From DASQZK01 sp963763215 (lineage in GTDB: Bacteria > Bacteroidota > Bacteroidia > Bacteroidales > GCA-2748055): 64,000 nucleotides of DNA. The stretch spans positions 372,001 through 436,000 of the forward strand of contig CAVXNX010000023.1 in NCBI GenBank assembly GCA_963763215.1, in the 5' to 3' direction. The translations under genes and the position numbers were made by a program. Under the pieces are notes generated by a model, which searched no databases, was not told the DNA's origin, and saw only the letters and a list, made by a program, of their open reading frames with translations. Position 1 is the stretch's first letter, and each line of letters starts with the position of its first letter. Of the stretch, positions 19,448 through 28,938 are shown in pieces.

Positions 19448-19486
19448 TTCCCTCAAGTCCCCAATTTCTTCACATCATTTTTTCAT

Positions 19487-19494
19487 TATCTTTG
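19487..19494 (+). promoter_or_regulatory. Candidate -7 box TATCTTTG
   Basis: TATCTTTG matches TAnnTTTG and lies 35 bp before the ATG at 19530, with a purine-rich AAGGAGA ribosome-binding sequence between them. A weak TTTC stands in the -33 position. Confidence 0.45.
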
Positions 19495-19529
19495 TCTCCC
19501 GCAATACGAATTTTAATGAAGGAGATGTC

Positions 19530-20076
19530 ATGAAAAGAAATTTTGTGTGGGATTACTGTTGTTTTTAGGATCACTCTTCCTTGAGAATTCTCTTATCGCC
19601 CAGGACAGTGCGAAGGTTGATCCGGCCGTTTTGAAGGAGGCGGCTGCCTTCAGATCGAAAATCGAAAAGGAAAAAACAGGAAAGGACATCGACCGGGATC
19701 TATGGATCACATTCCGGGTCGATACCTTCACCATTCAGAAAGCGCTGGAGGCCAGGCTGAAGGAAGTTTCGGAAAGATACGACGCCAGTTTCGCCTGGTC
19801 GGATGCCGTTTCTGCCTATAACAGGATGATCGGGCAATATTACGATAGCCTGATGGAAAAAATGATTGAGGTTGATAAACAATATCTTCAACATTCACAA
19901 CAAAACTGGCTCGAATACAAGCAGGCCGAACAGGTTCTGAACGAGATCATCGGCCGGAAGGAATACAATAAGTCGGGTCTGATCAACGAGACGTACGAAT
20001 ACCGCAGGATGCTGCCATAAATAAGCATCGTGCAACAGAACTGGTGGATTACCTGCTGAGGATAAATAACCGCTGA
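19530..20076 (+). CDS. LprI-like secreted protein (frame broken at both ends as read)
   Basis: The ATG at 19530 follows an AAGGAGATG ribosome-binding site, but its frame reaches a stop unless one base is added near 19545; the long frame then gives a signal peptide (GLLLFLGSLFLENSLIAQ). The body is helical. YDSLMEKMIEVDKQYLQHSQ, NWLEYKQAEQVLNEII and ETYEYRRMLPNKHRATEL follow the pattern of the lysozyme-inhibitor LprI N-terminal domain (DUF1311), including Q-x-W and the closing RA-x-EL. The frame shifts again after MLP (20020) and the natural end is TGA at 20074-20076. It is a periplasmic or outer-membrane protein of about 180 residues. Inhibition of lysozyme is known for LprI only and is not shown here; the family cysteines are absent. 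Confidence 0.6.
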
Positions 20077-20250
20077 TCCATTTATGCCGGCGCCTTCCTG
20101 CTTTTCACGCCGAAACCCTTTGCGGACATCATATTTCTTACACCTGCTTGTTTATAATCTGTTTAAATTATTAGTGAAGGTCGTATACGAATGCCATTGG
20201 ATGGACAAACATTGTAAATTTATACACGACTAACACTAAACTGACAAATT

Positions 20251-21778
20251 ATGAAACGTACCGGCACTTTGGCCATTTTTTTCCTGAGGGTCCTGATTGG
20301 CTGGCATTTTCTGTACGAAGGTATTTCGAAACTGGCTAACCCGGAATGGTCTTCTGAACCCTACCTCAGGGGGTCTTTCGGATTTCTTTCACCGTTTTTT
20401 CACTCCCTTGCAGCTAACCACACGGCCCTTGCCGCAGTTGATTTTCTGAACGTCTGGGGGCTGATCCTCATCGGCGCCGGACTTTTCCTGGGACTTTTCA
20501 TACGGATTTCAGCCATTTCAGGGATTGTCCTTCTCATGCTGTATTACTTTGCTTACCCACCGTTTGGTTACTCCCTGATGGCTGGTGCAATCGAAGGACA
20601 TTATTGGGTCGTCAACCGGAATCTCATTGAAGCGCTTGCATTGGTTGTGGTTTTCCTCATCCCCGGACTTGATTATAGTCTCCAGGGCATGATCAGGTAT
20701 TTCAGGAAGAAGGAAGCTGGACGGGACCCCGGGCCGGTGTCTGAACCTTTGGGCAACAGTTCTGTGAAACGCCGCGAGCTCCTGAAGGGCCTGGTCACTC
20801 TCCCGTTCCTGGGAGGTGTTGTCTATGCCGCTGCCGCCCGCGAGTCAAACCCGGATCCGGATATATTGTCGGGTGCAACCATTGCCCTTAAAAAATTCGA
20901 CCTTAGCGACCTGAAAGGCGAACTGCCGAAAGGAAAGATCGGGGATTTGGAAATGAGCCGGCTGATCATGGGCTGCAACCTAATTGGGGGATGGTCGCAT
21001 TCGCGCGACCTGGAATATGTCGGTACCCTGTTCCGCCATTACAATACGGAGAAAAAGATCTTTGAAACCTTCTCCCTGTGCGAACAGGCGGGCATCGATA
21101 CCACCAATATGGTCACCAGTTACTTCCCTCTTTTCAATAAATACCAGCAAATAACCGGCAGTAAGATGAAAACGATCTGCCAGGCTCACATTCTCTTCGA
21201 TGAAAAAGATCCGTTGCTCGAATTTAAACAAGCCAGGGATTTTGGGACTACAACCATGTACGTTCAGGGTGCCAGCGGCGACATTGTCGTAAAGAACCAA
21301 AAGATGGATCTGATGCACCAGGCTGTTGAATTCATGAAAAGCCAGGGGATGCTTGCCGGGATCGGTGCCCATTCCATCCAGGTGCCCATCGTTTGTGAAG
21401 ACTTGGGTATCAAACCGGATTATTACTTTAAAACCATGCACCACGACCGTTACTGGTCTGCACATCCGAGGGAGTTCAGGGAAGAATTCAGCGTCGATAC
21501 CCAGAGATCTCGATCACAATAAATTCCACGATAACCTGTTCGATATGTTCCCCGAACAGACTGTTGAGGTTTTTTCAACCCTGGATGTTCCGCTGATCGG
21601 CTTCAAGGTGCTTGCGGCAGGAGCCATTAAACCGGAGGACGGCTTCAGATACGCGTTCGAAAACGGTGCCGACTTCATCTGCGTCGGGATGTTCGATTTC
21701 CAGGTGGTTGAGAATGTCAATACAACCATCGATGTATTGGCTTCTAAACTGAACCGCACCAGGAAATGGCATGCCTGA
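20251..21778 (+). CDS. DoxX membrane domain fused to a TIM-barrel-like soluble domain (one frame break)
   Basis: Residues 1-150 form a DoxX/TQO-subunit domain with four membrane helices (FFLRVLIGWHFLYEGISKL, then YYFAYPPFGY and HYWVVNRNLIEALALVVVF). A linker leads to KRRELLKGLVTLPFLGG, which looks like a twin-arginine signal inside the chain. The C-terminal domain has the alternating pattern of an aldo/keto-reductase-like barrel (MSRLIMGCNLIGGWSHSRD, IETFSLCEQAGIDTTN-like, QAHILFDEKD, MYVQGASGD, HSIQVPIVCEDLGI, FKVLAAGAIKPEDGF, FICVGMFDFQVVENVN). The frame changes at about 21500-21525; the second frame runs to TGA at 21776-21778. Substrate is unknown. The protein probably anchors a redox-type barrel to the membrane. 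Confidence 0.7.
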
Positions 21779-21840
21779 TATAAGGTCGCACCCTGATTTC
21801 GTCAGATATATATTGCCGTCCTGGAACGGCATATATATTT

Positions 21841-23679
21841 TTTTTCCCGCAGATCGCGCGGATTTCCGCAGAAAGAATCGAAAACTTCAGCGTAAATCAG
21901 CGGTATCAGCGGGAATTTTTTTCCTGGTAGTGCTTCGATAAATGTATTCCCGCAGATCGCGCGGATTTCCGCAGAAAGAATCGAAAACTTCAGCGTAAAT
22001 CAGCGGTATCAGCGGGAATTTTTTTCCTGGTAGTGCTTCGATAAATGTATTCCCGCAGATCGCGCGGATTACCGCAGAAAGAATCGAAAACTTCAGCGTA
22101 AATCAGCGGTATCAGCGGGAATTTTTTTCCTGGTAGTGCTTCGATAAATGTATTCCCGCAGATCGCGCGGATTACCGCAGAAAGAATCGAAAACCTCAGC
22201 GTAAATCAGCGGTATCAGCGGGAAATTTTTTCCTGGTAATGCTTCGATAAATGTATTCCCGCAGATCGCGCGGATTTCCGCAGAAAGAATCGAAAACTTC
22301 AGCGTAAATCGGCGGTATCAGCGGGAATTTTTTTCCTGGTAGTGCTTCGATAAATGTATTCCCGCAGATCGCGCGGATTTCCGCAGAAAGAATCGAAAAC
22401 GTCAGCGTAAATCGGCGGTATCAGCGGGAATTTTTTTCCTGGTAGTGCTTCGATAAATGTATTCCCGCAGATCGCGCGGATTTCCGCAGAAAGAATCGAA
22501 AACTTCAGCGTAAATCAGCGGTATCAGCGGGAATTTTTTTCCTGGTAGTGCTTCGATAAATGTTTTCCCGCAGATCGCGCGGATTTCCGCAGAAAGAATC
22601 GAAAACTTCAGCGTAAATCGGCGGTATCAGCGGGAATTTTTTTCCTGGTAGTGCTTCGATAAATGTATTCCCGCAGATCGCGCGGATTTCCGCAGAAAGA
22701 ATCGAAAACGTCAGCGTAAATCGGCGGTATCAGCGGGAAATTTTTTCCTGGTAATGCTTCGATAAATGTATTCCCGCAGATCGCGCGGATTTCCGCAGAA
22801 AGAATCGAAAACTTCAGCGTAAATCAGCGGTATCAGCGGGAATTTTTTTCCTGGTAGTGCTTCGATAAATGTATTCCCGCAGATCGCGCGGATTTCCGCA
22901 GAAAGAATCGAAAACTTCAGCGTAAATCAGCGGTATCAGCGGGAATTTTTTTCCTGGTAATGCTTCGATAAATGTATTCCCGCAGATCGCGCGGATTACC
23001 GCAGAAAGAATCGAAAACTTCAGCGTAAATCAGCGGTATCAGCGGGAATTTTTTTCCTGGTAGTGCTTCGGTTAATGTATTCCCGCAGATCGCGCGGATT
23101 ACCGCAGAAAGAATCGAAAACTTCAGCGTAAATCAGCGATATCTGCGGGAATTTTTTTCCTGGTAGTGCTTCGGTTAATGTTTTCCCGCAGATCGCGCGG
23201 ATTTCCGCAGAAACAATCGAAAACGTCAGCGTAAATCAGCGGTATCTGCGGGAATTTTTTTCCTGGTCGTGCTTCGATAAATGTATTCCCGCAGATCGCG
23301 CGGATTTCCGCAGAAAGAATCGAAAACGTCAGCGTAAATCAGCGATATCTGCGGGAATTTTTTTCCTGGTCGTGCTTCGTTTAATATTTTTCCCGCAGAT
23401 CGCGCGGATTTCCGCAGAAACAAGCGAAAACTTCAGCGTAAATCAGCGGTATCAGCGGGAATTTTATTCCTGGTGGTGCTTCGATAAATGTATTCCCGCA
23501 GATCGCGCGGATTTCCGCAGAAAGAATCGAAAACGTCAGCGTAAATCGGCGGTATCAGCGGGAATTTTTTTCCTGGTGGTGCTTCGATAAATGTATTCCC
23601 GCAGATCGCGCGGATTTCCGCAGAAAGAATCGAAAACTTCAGCGTAAATCAGCGATATCAGCGGGAATTTTTTTCCTGG
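21841..23679. repeat. 18-unit tandem array, 103-bp period
   Basis: CCCGCAGATCGCGCGGAT recurs every 103 bp from 21846 to 23598, giving about 18 units. Each unit ends with CAGCGGGAATTTTTTTCCTGG and a TGCTTCGATAAATG linker. Ends of the core are complementary (ATTCCCGC / GCGGGAAT), and GCGGATTTCCGC makes a small inner hairpin. Units differ at a few fixed sites (ATTTCC/ATTACC, CTTCAGC/CGTCAGC, CAGCGG/CGGCGG, GTAGTG/GTAATG) in a mosaic way, as expected for unequal exchange. Short frames on either strand are repeat shadows. Confidence 0.95.
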
Positions 23680-23726
23680 ACCTTGAACTTAAACTCGTCC
23701 GAATAAACTTTTACTTTTCGTTTCAT
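23680..23726 (-). mobile_element. IS3-type orfA N-terminal stub
   Basis: The minus strand from ATG at 23724-23726 reads MKRKVKVYSDEFKFKV, the start of the helix-turn-helix OrfA of IS3-group insertion sequences, preceded by CAGGACT as a ribosome-binding site. The frame runs straight into the tandem array and stops there after six more residues. The rest of the element is absent from the window, so the array lies at or created the breakpoint. Confidence 0.65.
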
Positions 23727-23825
23727 AGTCCTGTTTTTTGTTTACATTTTTTGTGAACCTATATCAGGACGAGTCATTGTCCCCACGTCTTCCCGTACCC
23801 GCGTACCCCCTTACCTCCGTCCCCC

Positions 23826-24566
23826 TCATTTCCTCAGACTGGCCTTGGAAAAGATATAATCCGGGATCTCCTTGTTGAATTGGATATCCTCCATGATGAA
23901 CTCAGTGCCGTCGCCGGTGCTGAGCATATCCTTGAAAACAACACGCGTCGGGAACCACCGGCCTTCGATTTTTTTGACATCGGAAAGGGTCGTCTTTTTC
24001 AGCAACTGGCCACTCTTGGCGTAAAGCTCCTCCCTGACGGGAATGTCATGTTTCTTATCCACCCAAAGTTTCCTTTTATAATAGGCGACGCTCTCATCGA
24101 AAGCCGTGAGTTCAAGGACCCAGACATCAACTCCGGCAATGGTCTCTTCGGCTACGACCTTTGGCGTGTAATGATGGCTAAGCACGGGATCTTCCATCAT
24201 GTCTTCATACGACATATCCGATCCCATCACCGACTGGCGGAGCATATGCCCTGCGATTTTGATCGTCCTGTCGGTGGAAGGGGAATAGATCCACAGCTGG
24301 TCACCGAGCATGAGCATCTTTGTGCCTTCTTCCCGGGCGGGGCTCAGGTATTCGGTGAAGGATTTGTCTTCGCCTTCGCTCCAGGATTTCGATTCGATGG
24401 TCCGGTCACCCCGCCGGCCGTGAATGATCATTTTCGAAGTGAAGATGCGCGTGCGTGCCGTCATGTTCTGACTGATCCTGTCCAGGATCATTTTCCCGTC
24501 GGGGTATTGGGCAAAAAGGCCCGAAACCATGAAGAGCAATACTGAAATAATCACTGTCTTTTTCAT
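23826..24566 (-). CDS. LolA-like outer membrane lipoprotein-sorting protein
   Basis: A 246-residue secreted protein with a signal peptide (VIISVLLFMVSGLFAQ) and the TP0789/LolA-like fold: IHGRRGDRTIESKSWSEGED, YLSPAREEGTKMLMLGDQLW, IYSPSTDRTIKIAGHMLRQS and MGSDMSYEDMM are typical, with a C-terminal YYKRKLWVDKKHDIPVREE strand pair. Family members bind lipid or lipoprotein in the periplasm and are paired with LolCDE-like transporters. Here it is the last gene of a TetR-OMP-ATPase-permease-permease operon, 46 bp after the second permease. It is probably the periplasmic carrier that receives cargo from those permeases. Confidence 0.85.
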   Translation of the reverse strand: MKKTVIISVLLFMVSGLFAQYPDGKMILDRISQNMTARTRIFTSKMIIHGRRGDRTIESKSWSEGEDKSFTEYLSPAREEGTKMLMLGDQLWIYSPSTDRTIKIAGHMLRQSVMGSDMSYEDMMEDPVLSHHYTPKVVAEETIAGVDVWVLELTAFDESVAYYKRKLWVDKKHDIPVREELYAKSGQLLKKTTLSDVKKIEGRWFPTRVVFKDMLSTGDGTEFIMEDIQFNKEIPDYIFSKASLRK

Positions 24567-24612
24567 CTGAATTTTCTTTTTCCTGTTCCTGAAATTCTAT
24601 CCCTTGCGGGTT

Positions 24613-25889
24613 TCAAAGGTCGAGTTCCCGGAAAAGGCTGGCGGTCTTCCGTTTATATATCCCGACACCGGAGAGCATTGTCCCGAGTACGGTCGAAAAC
24701 ACGCCGGGGATAAATCCGAGATAATAATCGGCCGGGGTGATGCGGGCATGGAACGTTGAAGGCAGCATCATCGCCGCATTCTGCATGGCCGATCCGATAT
24801 TGAGGCCATAGTGCTGCAGGAGCCAGGCAAAACCCAATCCGACCAGCGTTCCTGCAAAAGTACCCGCAATACCGATCATCACCGATTCCAGGATGAGTGA
24901 TCGGTAAATGTGTCCTTTTTCTTCGCCCATGGCCAGGCGGAGCCCGACCTCGCCATATCTCCGGATCCCGGAGAGAAGTCCGGCATTCCACAAAACGATC
25001 GACATCGCCAGAACGAAGATGGCCACGATGATGAAGGTGACTTTTTCCATGTACCCCATCATCATATCCATATTGCCCTGGTCACGCAGGGTGACCATGA
25101 CCGGGGAGAACTCATCGCCATTAGCCGGATGTTCGGCATTGAATTCCGTCATCACGGTCATGCGCCTGTTCATCATCATAGTACCCGCTTTTAAAGTATC
25201 CAAGCATTTCCCCGGTAGCGTCGTTCATATTCAGGGCATCTCTCACATCGCTGATATCAGCAATAAGGGTTCCCCGGTCGAGAGCGCTGGTGCCAAAGTT
25301 AAGTGTTCCTGACACGGTGAAATTGGAGATGGCCATGCTGCCATACATGGTGGAAGAGATCAGGGTGATCTCGTCACCGGGTTTAACCTTCAGATTCCGG
25401 GCAAACTGATCACTCAGAAGGACCTGTGTATGGGAGGAGGGAAGGCGTCCCCTTAACCAGGGAAGACTGAAGTTTCAGCCGTGAAATTTCCCCGGTGCTG
25501 TCGGAAAGAAGATCGATGCCCATCCCCATTGCCGGGCCCTGCGCCCGGGTTTCGCCGGTGCTGTCGGGAACATCCACGAGTCCGCCGAAACGGATCCGCG
25601 ATACCCAGAGCATCCCGGGGAATTGTTGCTGAAGCTGGATCAACAGATCATGGGTTCCGGTGAGCGCGAGGTCATTGGGGATCTGGCTTTCATTTTCCGC
25701 ATAGGCCCGGCTCATGACTTTGACATGGCCGCTGGTGAACCGGGCATTCATATCGACACTTTCGCCAATGACACCTTTGAACCAGCTGTGAAAGAAAATG
25801 GTGAGCATGACGCCCAGGGCGACCACAAGGAAGGGCAGAAAGCTGCGGTTCCTGTCGCGGAAGAGTCCTTTTAACAGAAATTTTACCAT
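24613..25889 (-). CDS. ABC transporter permease, FtsX/MacB type (two frame breaks)
   Basis: The N-terminal frame (25889-25410) opens with MVKFLLKGLFRDRNRSFLPF and the first membrane helix. A shift near 25440 continues through GRLPSSHTQVLLSDQFARNL and STMYGSMAISNFTVSGTL. A second near 25200 continues in FNAEHPANGDEFSPVMVTL and the FtsX core: helices at VTFIIVAIFVLAMSIVLWNA and LESVMIGIAGTFAGTLVGLG, with RRYGEVGLRLAMGEEKGHIY between them. The whole is a MacB/LolC-type permease of about 425 residues with a large periplasmic domain after helix 1. It overlaps the partner permease by 7 bp. The pair with the ATPase would drive extraction or export of lipid or lipoprotein cargo, not classical solute uptake. 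Confidence 0.8.
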
Positions 25890-27058
25890 TGTAGTTTTCC
25901 TTTAATCGCTTCAGTGGGATTCATTTTCGCAATTTTCCTGGCGGGAAGGTAGCTCACAACCGTCGTGGTGATGGTCACGATCAGGACTGTAGCGAGCACC
26001 AGGCCGAGGCTGTAGACCGGGTAGAGTTTTTGCGCCATGGCCAGGCCGAAATCACTCGAAGTGGCCGGGATGGCAAAGCCCTTCACCGACTGGATGATGA
26101 ACAGTGGAATTCCGTATACCGCCCCGGCGAGAATGGCCAGGATGGCATACATGGAACCTTCGGCGGTAAAAAGCCCGACCACCTGCCGTCGTGTCATTCC
26201 CATGGCAATGTACGTCCCGATCTCCTTTTGACGGCGGAAAATGGAAAGGACCTGGGTGTCGAAAATCGCCAGCATGGCCAGCAGCAGGAGGATGAGATAG
26301 AGGATTGAACTGCTGGCCGATTTGGCTTTGATGACCCGGTCGATATCGCTAAGAAGAAATGTATTGTTCCTGAAAGTCCAGCCGGGACCTATGGAAACGG
26401 GTGTAAAACCTGGAGCGGTAACCAGGATGGTTGCCTCCGACGGCTGATCCATCATCTCCCGGAGACGGTCAAGGGAAATCCATAGCTGACCCCCGTCGAC
26501 CGAAGGAACATTGGTCGTGAAGATCTTCACGATCCGGACTTCGTCTGCGTCAAAGGTTCCGTTGGTATCCCTCCACCGGATCATCATCACATCGCCCGTT
26601 TTCAGATGATTGTTTTTGGCCATATTGCTGCCGATCACCGCAGGGATTTCGGAAATGGCCGTATCGAGTGCAGAGGAGGGGAGCTCGAGGATCTTTTGTT
26701 GGGGATCGATGCCTTTGATGACAGCCGTCTGGATCCTGCCTTCCGGGTAAATCGAACCCTGGGTGACGAGAATGGGCGTGGCGAGATGATGGTCGACAAG
26801 CTCCCGGCCGGCAGGTGAGAGTTTCTCATGACTGTCGGTGAGGGTGAAGGGATCGTAAGGGTCGTAATTTTTCTGCCAGTACTGTCCCCCGCCGGTCTCC
26901 CAGGCGATGGAATCGGTTTTGGCCTGACGGTCCCAGCCATCGAGCAATCCCTTGAAAAAAATGATGACCACGAAGGAGAACGACAGCACGATCACATTCA
27001 GCCAGGTTCGCAAACCTGCGCCGATGAGATTCCTGAAGGCAAGCTTAAAGGCGAGCAT
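25883..27058 (-). CDS. ABC transporter permease, FtsX/LolCE type
   Basis: The start at 27058 (MLAFKLAFRNLIGAG) fits the family N-terminus. An upstream Met at 27100 would extend the overlap with the ATPase gene and is less likely. Helix 1 is VIVLSFSFVVIIFFKGLL, followed by a periplasmic domain of about 220 residues. The FtsX core has SILYLILLLLAMLAIFDTQV, the cytoplasmic loop RRQKEIGTYIAMGMTRRQVV and two further helices ending TVVSYLPARKIAKMNPTEAI. That closing PARKIAKMNPTEAIKG is a hallmark of LolC/LolE and MacB permeases. It overlaps the ATPase by 14 bp and the second permease by 7 bp, so the three are translated together as a heterodimeric transporter. Confidence 0.9.
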   Translation of the reverse strand: MLAFKLAFRNLIGAGLRTWLNVIVLSFSFVVIIFFKGLLDGWDRQAKTDSIAWETGGGQYWQKNYDPYDPFTLTDSHEKLSPAGRELVDHHLATPILVTQGSIYPEGRIQTAVIKGIDPQQKILELPSSALDTAISEIPAVIGSNMAKNNHLKTGDVMMIRWRDTNGTFDADEVRIVKIFTTNVPSVDGGQLWISLDRLREMMDQPSEATILVTAPGFTPVSIGPGWTFRNNTFLLSDIDRVIKAKSASSSILYLILLLLAMLAIFDTQVLSIFRRQKEIGTYIAMGMTRRQVVGLFTAEGSMYAILAILAGAVYGIPLFIIQSVKGFAIPATSSDFGLAMAQKLYPVYSLGLVLATVLIVTITTTVVSYLPARKIAKMNPTEAIKGKLQW

Positions 27059-27776
27059 GGTTGTGTCCCTTTCCAATTTTTGGTTGATATGTTTCATCAC
27101 CGGCGACCTTGCCGTCGGCGAGTCTGATTATTCGCCGGAGGTACCCGATGACCTTTTCGTCATGGGTGGCGAAAATAAAAGTGGTTTGCAGGTCTTCATT
27201 GAGTTTGACCATGGTCTGAAGAATGTGGTGGGAATTTTCCGCATCCAGGTTCGCCGTCGGCTCATCAGCCAGGACGATACCCGGACGTTTGACCATGGCC
27301 CGGGCTATAGCCACCCGCTGGCATTCGCCGCCCGAAAGCTGAGCGGGTTTTGAATTTCGTTTCGAATCCAGTCCGACCCAGCTAAGGGCTTCATCAACGG
27401 CCTTTTTGCGCTCCGCTGAGCTCATGTTGAGCAGGAGCAAGGGAAATTCGACATTCTCAAAGACATTATAGACCGGGAGGAGGTTATATGACTGAAAAAT
27501 GAATCCGAGCTCCTGTTTCCTGAGTTTCGCGGCTTCCTTCACCCCGATTTTCCCGATCGACCTGCCAAGGACGATCGCTTCGCCGCTGGTGGGATCATCG
27601 AGAGATCCGAGGATGTTCAGGAGGGTTGTCTTGCCCGATCCGCTGGGACCGACGATGCCGGCAAACTCTCCTTTACCGAAACTCAGGTTAATGTCCTCGA
27701 GAGCCGTGAACAGACCGCCGCCCATGGGGAATTTTTTCGTCAGTCCGTTTACCGTGATCAGGGTGGGTGTTTCCAT
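27045..27776 (-). CDS. ABC transporter ATP-binding protein, LolD/MacB type
   Basis: A 243-residue ATPase with all motifs in place: Walker A GPSGSGKTT (about residue 42), Q-loop FIFQSYNLLPVYNVFENVE, signature LSGGECQRVAIARA, Walker B IVLADEPTANLD and the switch His in FATHDEKV. The Q-loop with SYNLLP and the TANLD of Walker B are typical of the LolD/MacB/FtsE subgroup that works with FtsX-type permeases. It powers the two permeases encoded directly downstream, with which it overlaps. The gene starts 15 bp after the outer-membrane protein gene. Confidence 0.95.
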   Translation of the reverse strand: METPTLITVNGLTKKFPMGGGLFTALEDINLSFGKGEFAGIVGPSGSGKTTLLNILGSLDDPTSGEAIVLGRSIGKIGVKEAAKLRKQELGFIFQSYNLLPVYNVFENVEFPLLLLNMSSAERKKAVDEALSWVGLDSKRNSKPAQLSGGECQRVAIARAMVKRPGIVLADEPTANLDAENSHHILQTMVKLNEDLQTTFIFATHDEKVIGYLRRIIRLADGKVAGDETYQPKIGKGHNHARL

Positions 27777-27791
27777 AAGGTTCTGAATTTA

Positions 27792-28934
27792 TCAATGGTT
27801 AAATACGATCATCAGTTGCAGTCCTTTACCGGCGAACAGGCTGGTTCCTTCCGGGTCCCTGTAAATGGCAATGGTGCCGGGATTCCAATACCCCATCAGG
27901 TAGAAGACCCATTTATCATAGCTGCGCTGCCAGCTCAGGAACCGGTAAAATGAGGCGTCTTCCCAGTTATAATACAGAATGACCGAGAACCGGTCGATCA
28001 GGCTGGTGGGATAGGTGAGGTTCAGCGCCGAAAACGTGGTGTTCGCTGCCCTGAGGCCAGGCATGCCGGATTCGCTCAGTATGAACTGTTCAAAGGTTGA
28101 AGTCAGGCCGTTGCCCACTCCGAAGGTGTAATCGAGGCCGAGGGTGAGATAGTTTTCCCATTCGGGAAGGATATCTTTTTCGCCACGGTGTTTGATCACT
28201 TCCTCAAACCAGACACCCGGACCGATATCCCACTTGCCATCGAGCCCGAGCCGGTCCTCATCAAACCGGGGATAAGCGCCATCCAGGCCTGTTTCTCCGG
28301 GTCCTGCCTGGCGGTGGTGATAACTGAGTGCGATTTCTCCCGTGGACACGGGGACCTGCACCCGGCCACCGTATTCCGGACGTTTTTTCGAGGTGGGAAG
28401 AATCTCCCATCCCTTGGGCTCCTCATTGCCATACAGGAACCACAGCCAGATGTTGGCATTGTTAAGAAAATAATACCTGGCAAGAGCCGCATATACCCCA
28501 TCGGTCAGTTGCAGGGGATCACGGGGATCGATACGGTCGAACCACATCAGGGGCCGGAGCATGGATGCCGAACCGAAATTTATTTTCTGAAGTCCGGTGC
28601 GGAACTCGAATTGTTCCGTGCTCAGCCGTACCCAAAGTCGGTAAGGTTTCAGCCTGGCATTACCTTTCCAGTCGCCGCTTTGCAAGGTGCTGCTTGCCCA
28701 GGCGTTCGCCGATACCTCGGCATCAAGACGCCAGGTGCCGTTTAGTTTAAAGCCTCCTGAGAATGAAGGAATATACCTGATTCCCCAGTTATTGCTCACC
28801 GGTTTGACCAGGTTGATGTTCGTCCAGCCGATGAGCTGACCGCTCAGCCGGGGTTGCATCGACTCCTCCTGCGACATCAGCCTAACCGGCTGAAACAGGA
28901 TAAACAGAAAGATGAATGCAGCGGTCGTTTTCAT
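27792..28934 (-). CDS. Outer membrane beta-barrel protein of the ABC operon
   Basis: A 380-residue protein with a signal peptide (AAFIFLFILFQPVRLMSQ) and the alternating aromatic strands and tight turns of a porin-like barrel. WRLDAEVSANAWASS, YRLWVRLSTEQFEFRTGLQK, RVQVPVSTGEIALSYHHRQ and FSVILYYNWEDASFYRF are examples. It ends in a hydrophobic strand (LQLMIVFNH). The RTGLQKINFGSASMLRPLMWFDRIDP segment resembles porins of the alginate-export type, but I cannot assign a substrate. It lies between the TetR gene (4 bp away) and the ATPase (15 bp), so it is probably the outer-membrane partner of the transporter. Confidence 0.72.
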   Translation of the reverse strand: MKTTAAFIFLFILFQPVRLMSQEESMQPRLSGQLIGWTNINLVKPVSNNWGIRYIPSFSGGFKLNGTWRLDAEVSANAWASSTLQSGDWKGNARLKPYRLWVRLSTEQFEFRTGLQKINFGSASMLRPLMWFDRIDPRDPLQLTDGVYAALARYYFLNNANIWLWFLYGNEEPKGWEILPTSKKRPEYGGRVQVPVSTGEIALSYHHRQAGPGETGLDGAYPRFDEDRLGLDGKWDIGPGVWFEEVIKHRGEKDILPEWENYLTLGLDYTFGVGNGLTSTFEQFILSESGMPGLRAANTTFSALNLTYPTSLIDRFSVILYYNWEDASFYRFLSWQRSYDKWVFYLMGYWNPGTIAIYRDPEGTSLFAGKGLQLMIVFNH

Positions 28935-28938
28935 GATC

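Noticed and set aside
21841..23679. CRISPR array
   Set aside because: The period is 103 bp with nearly no unique spacer; the whole unit is repeated, and there are no cas genes.
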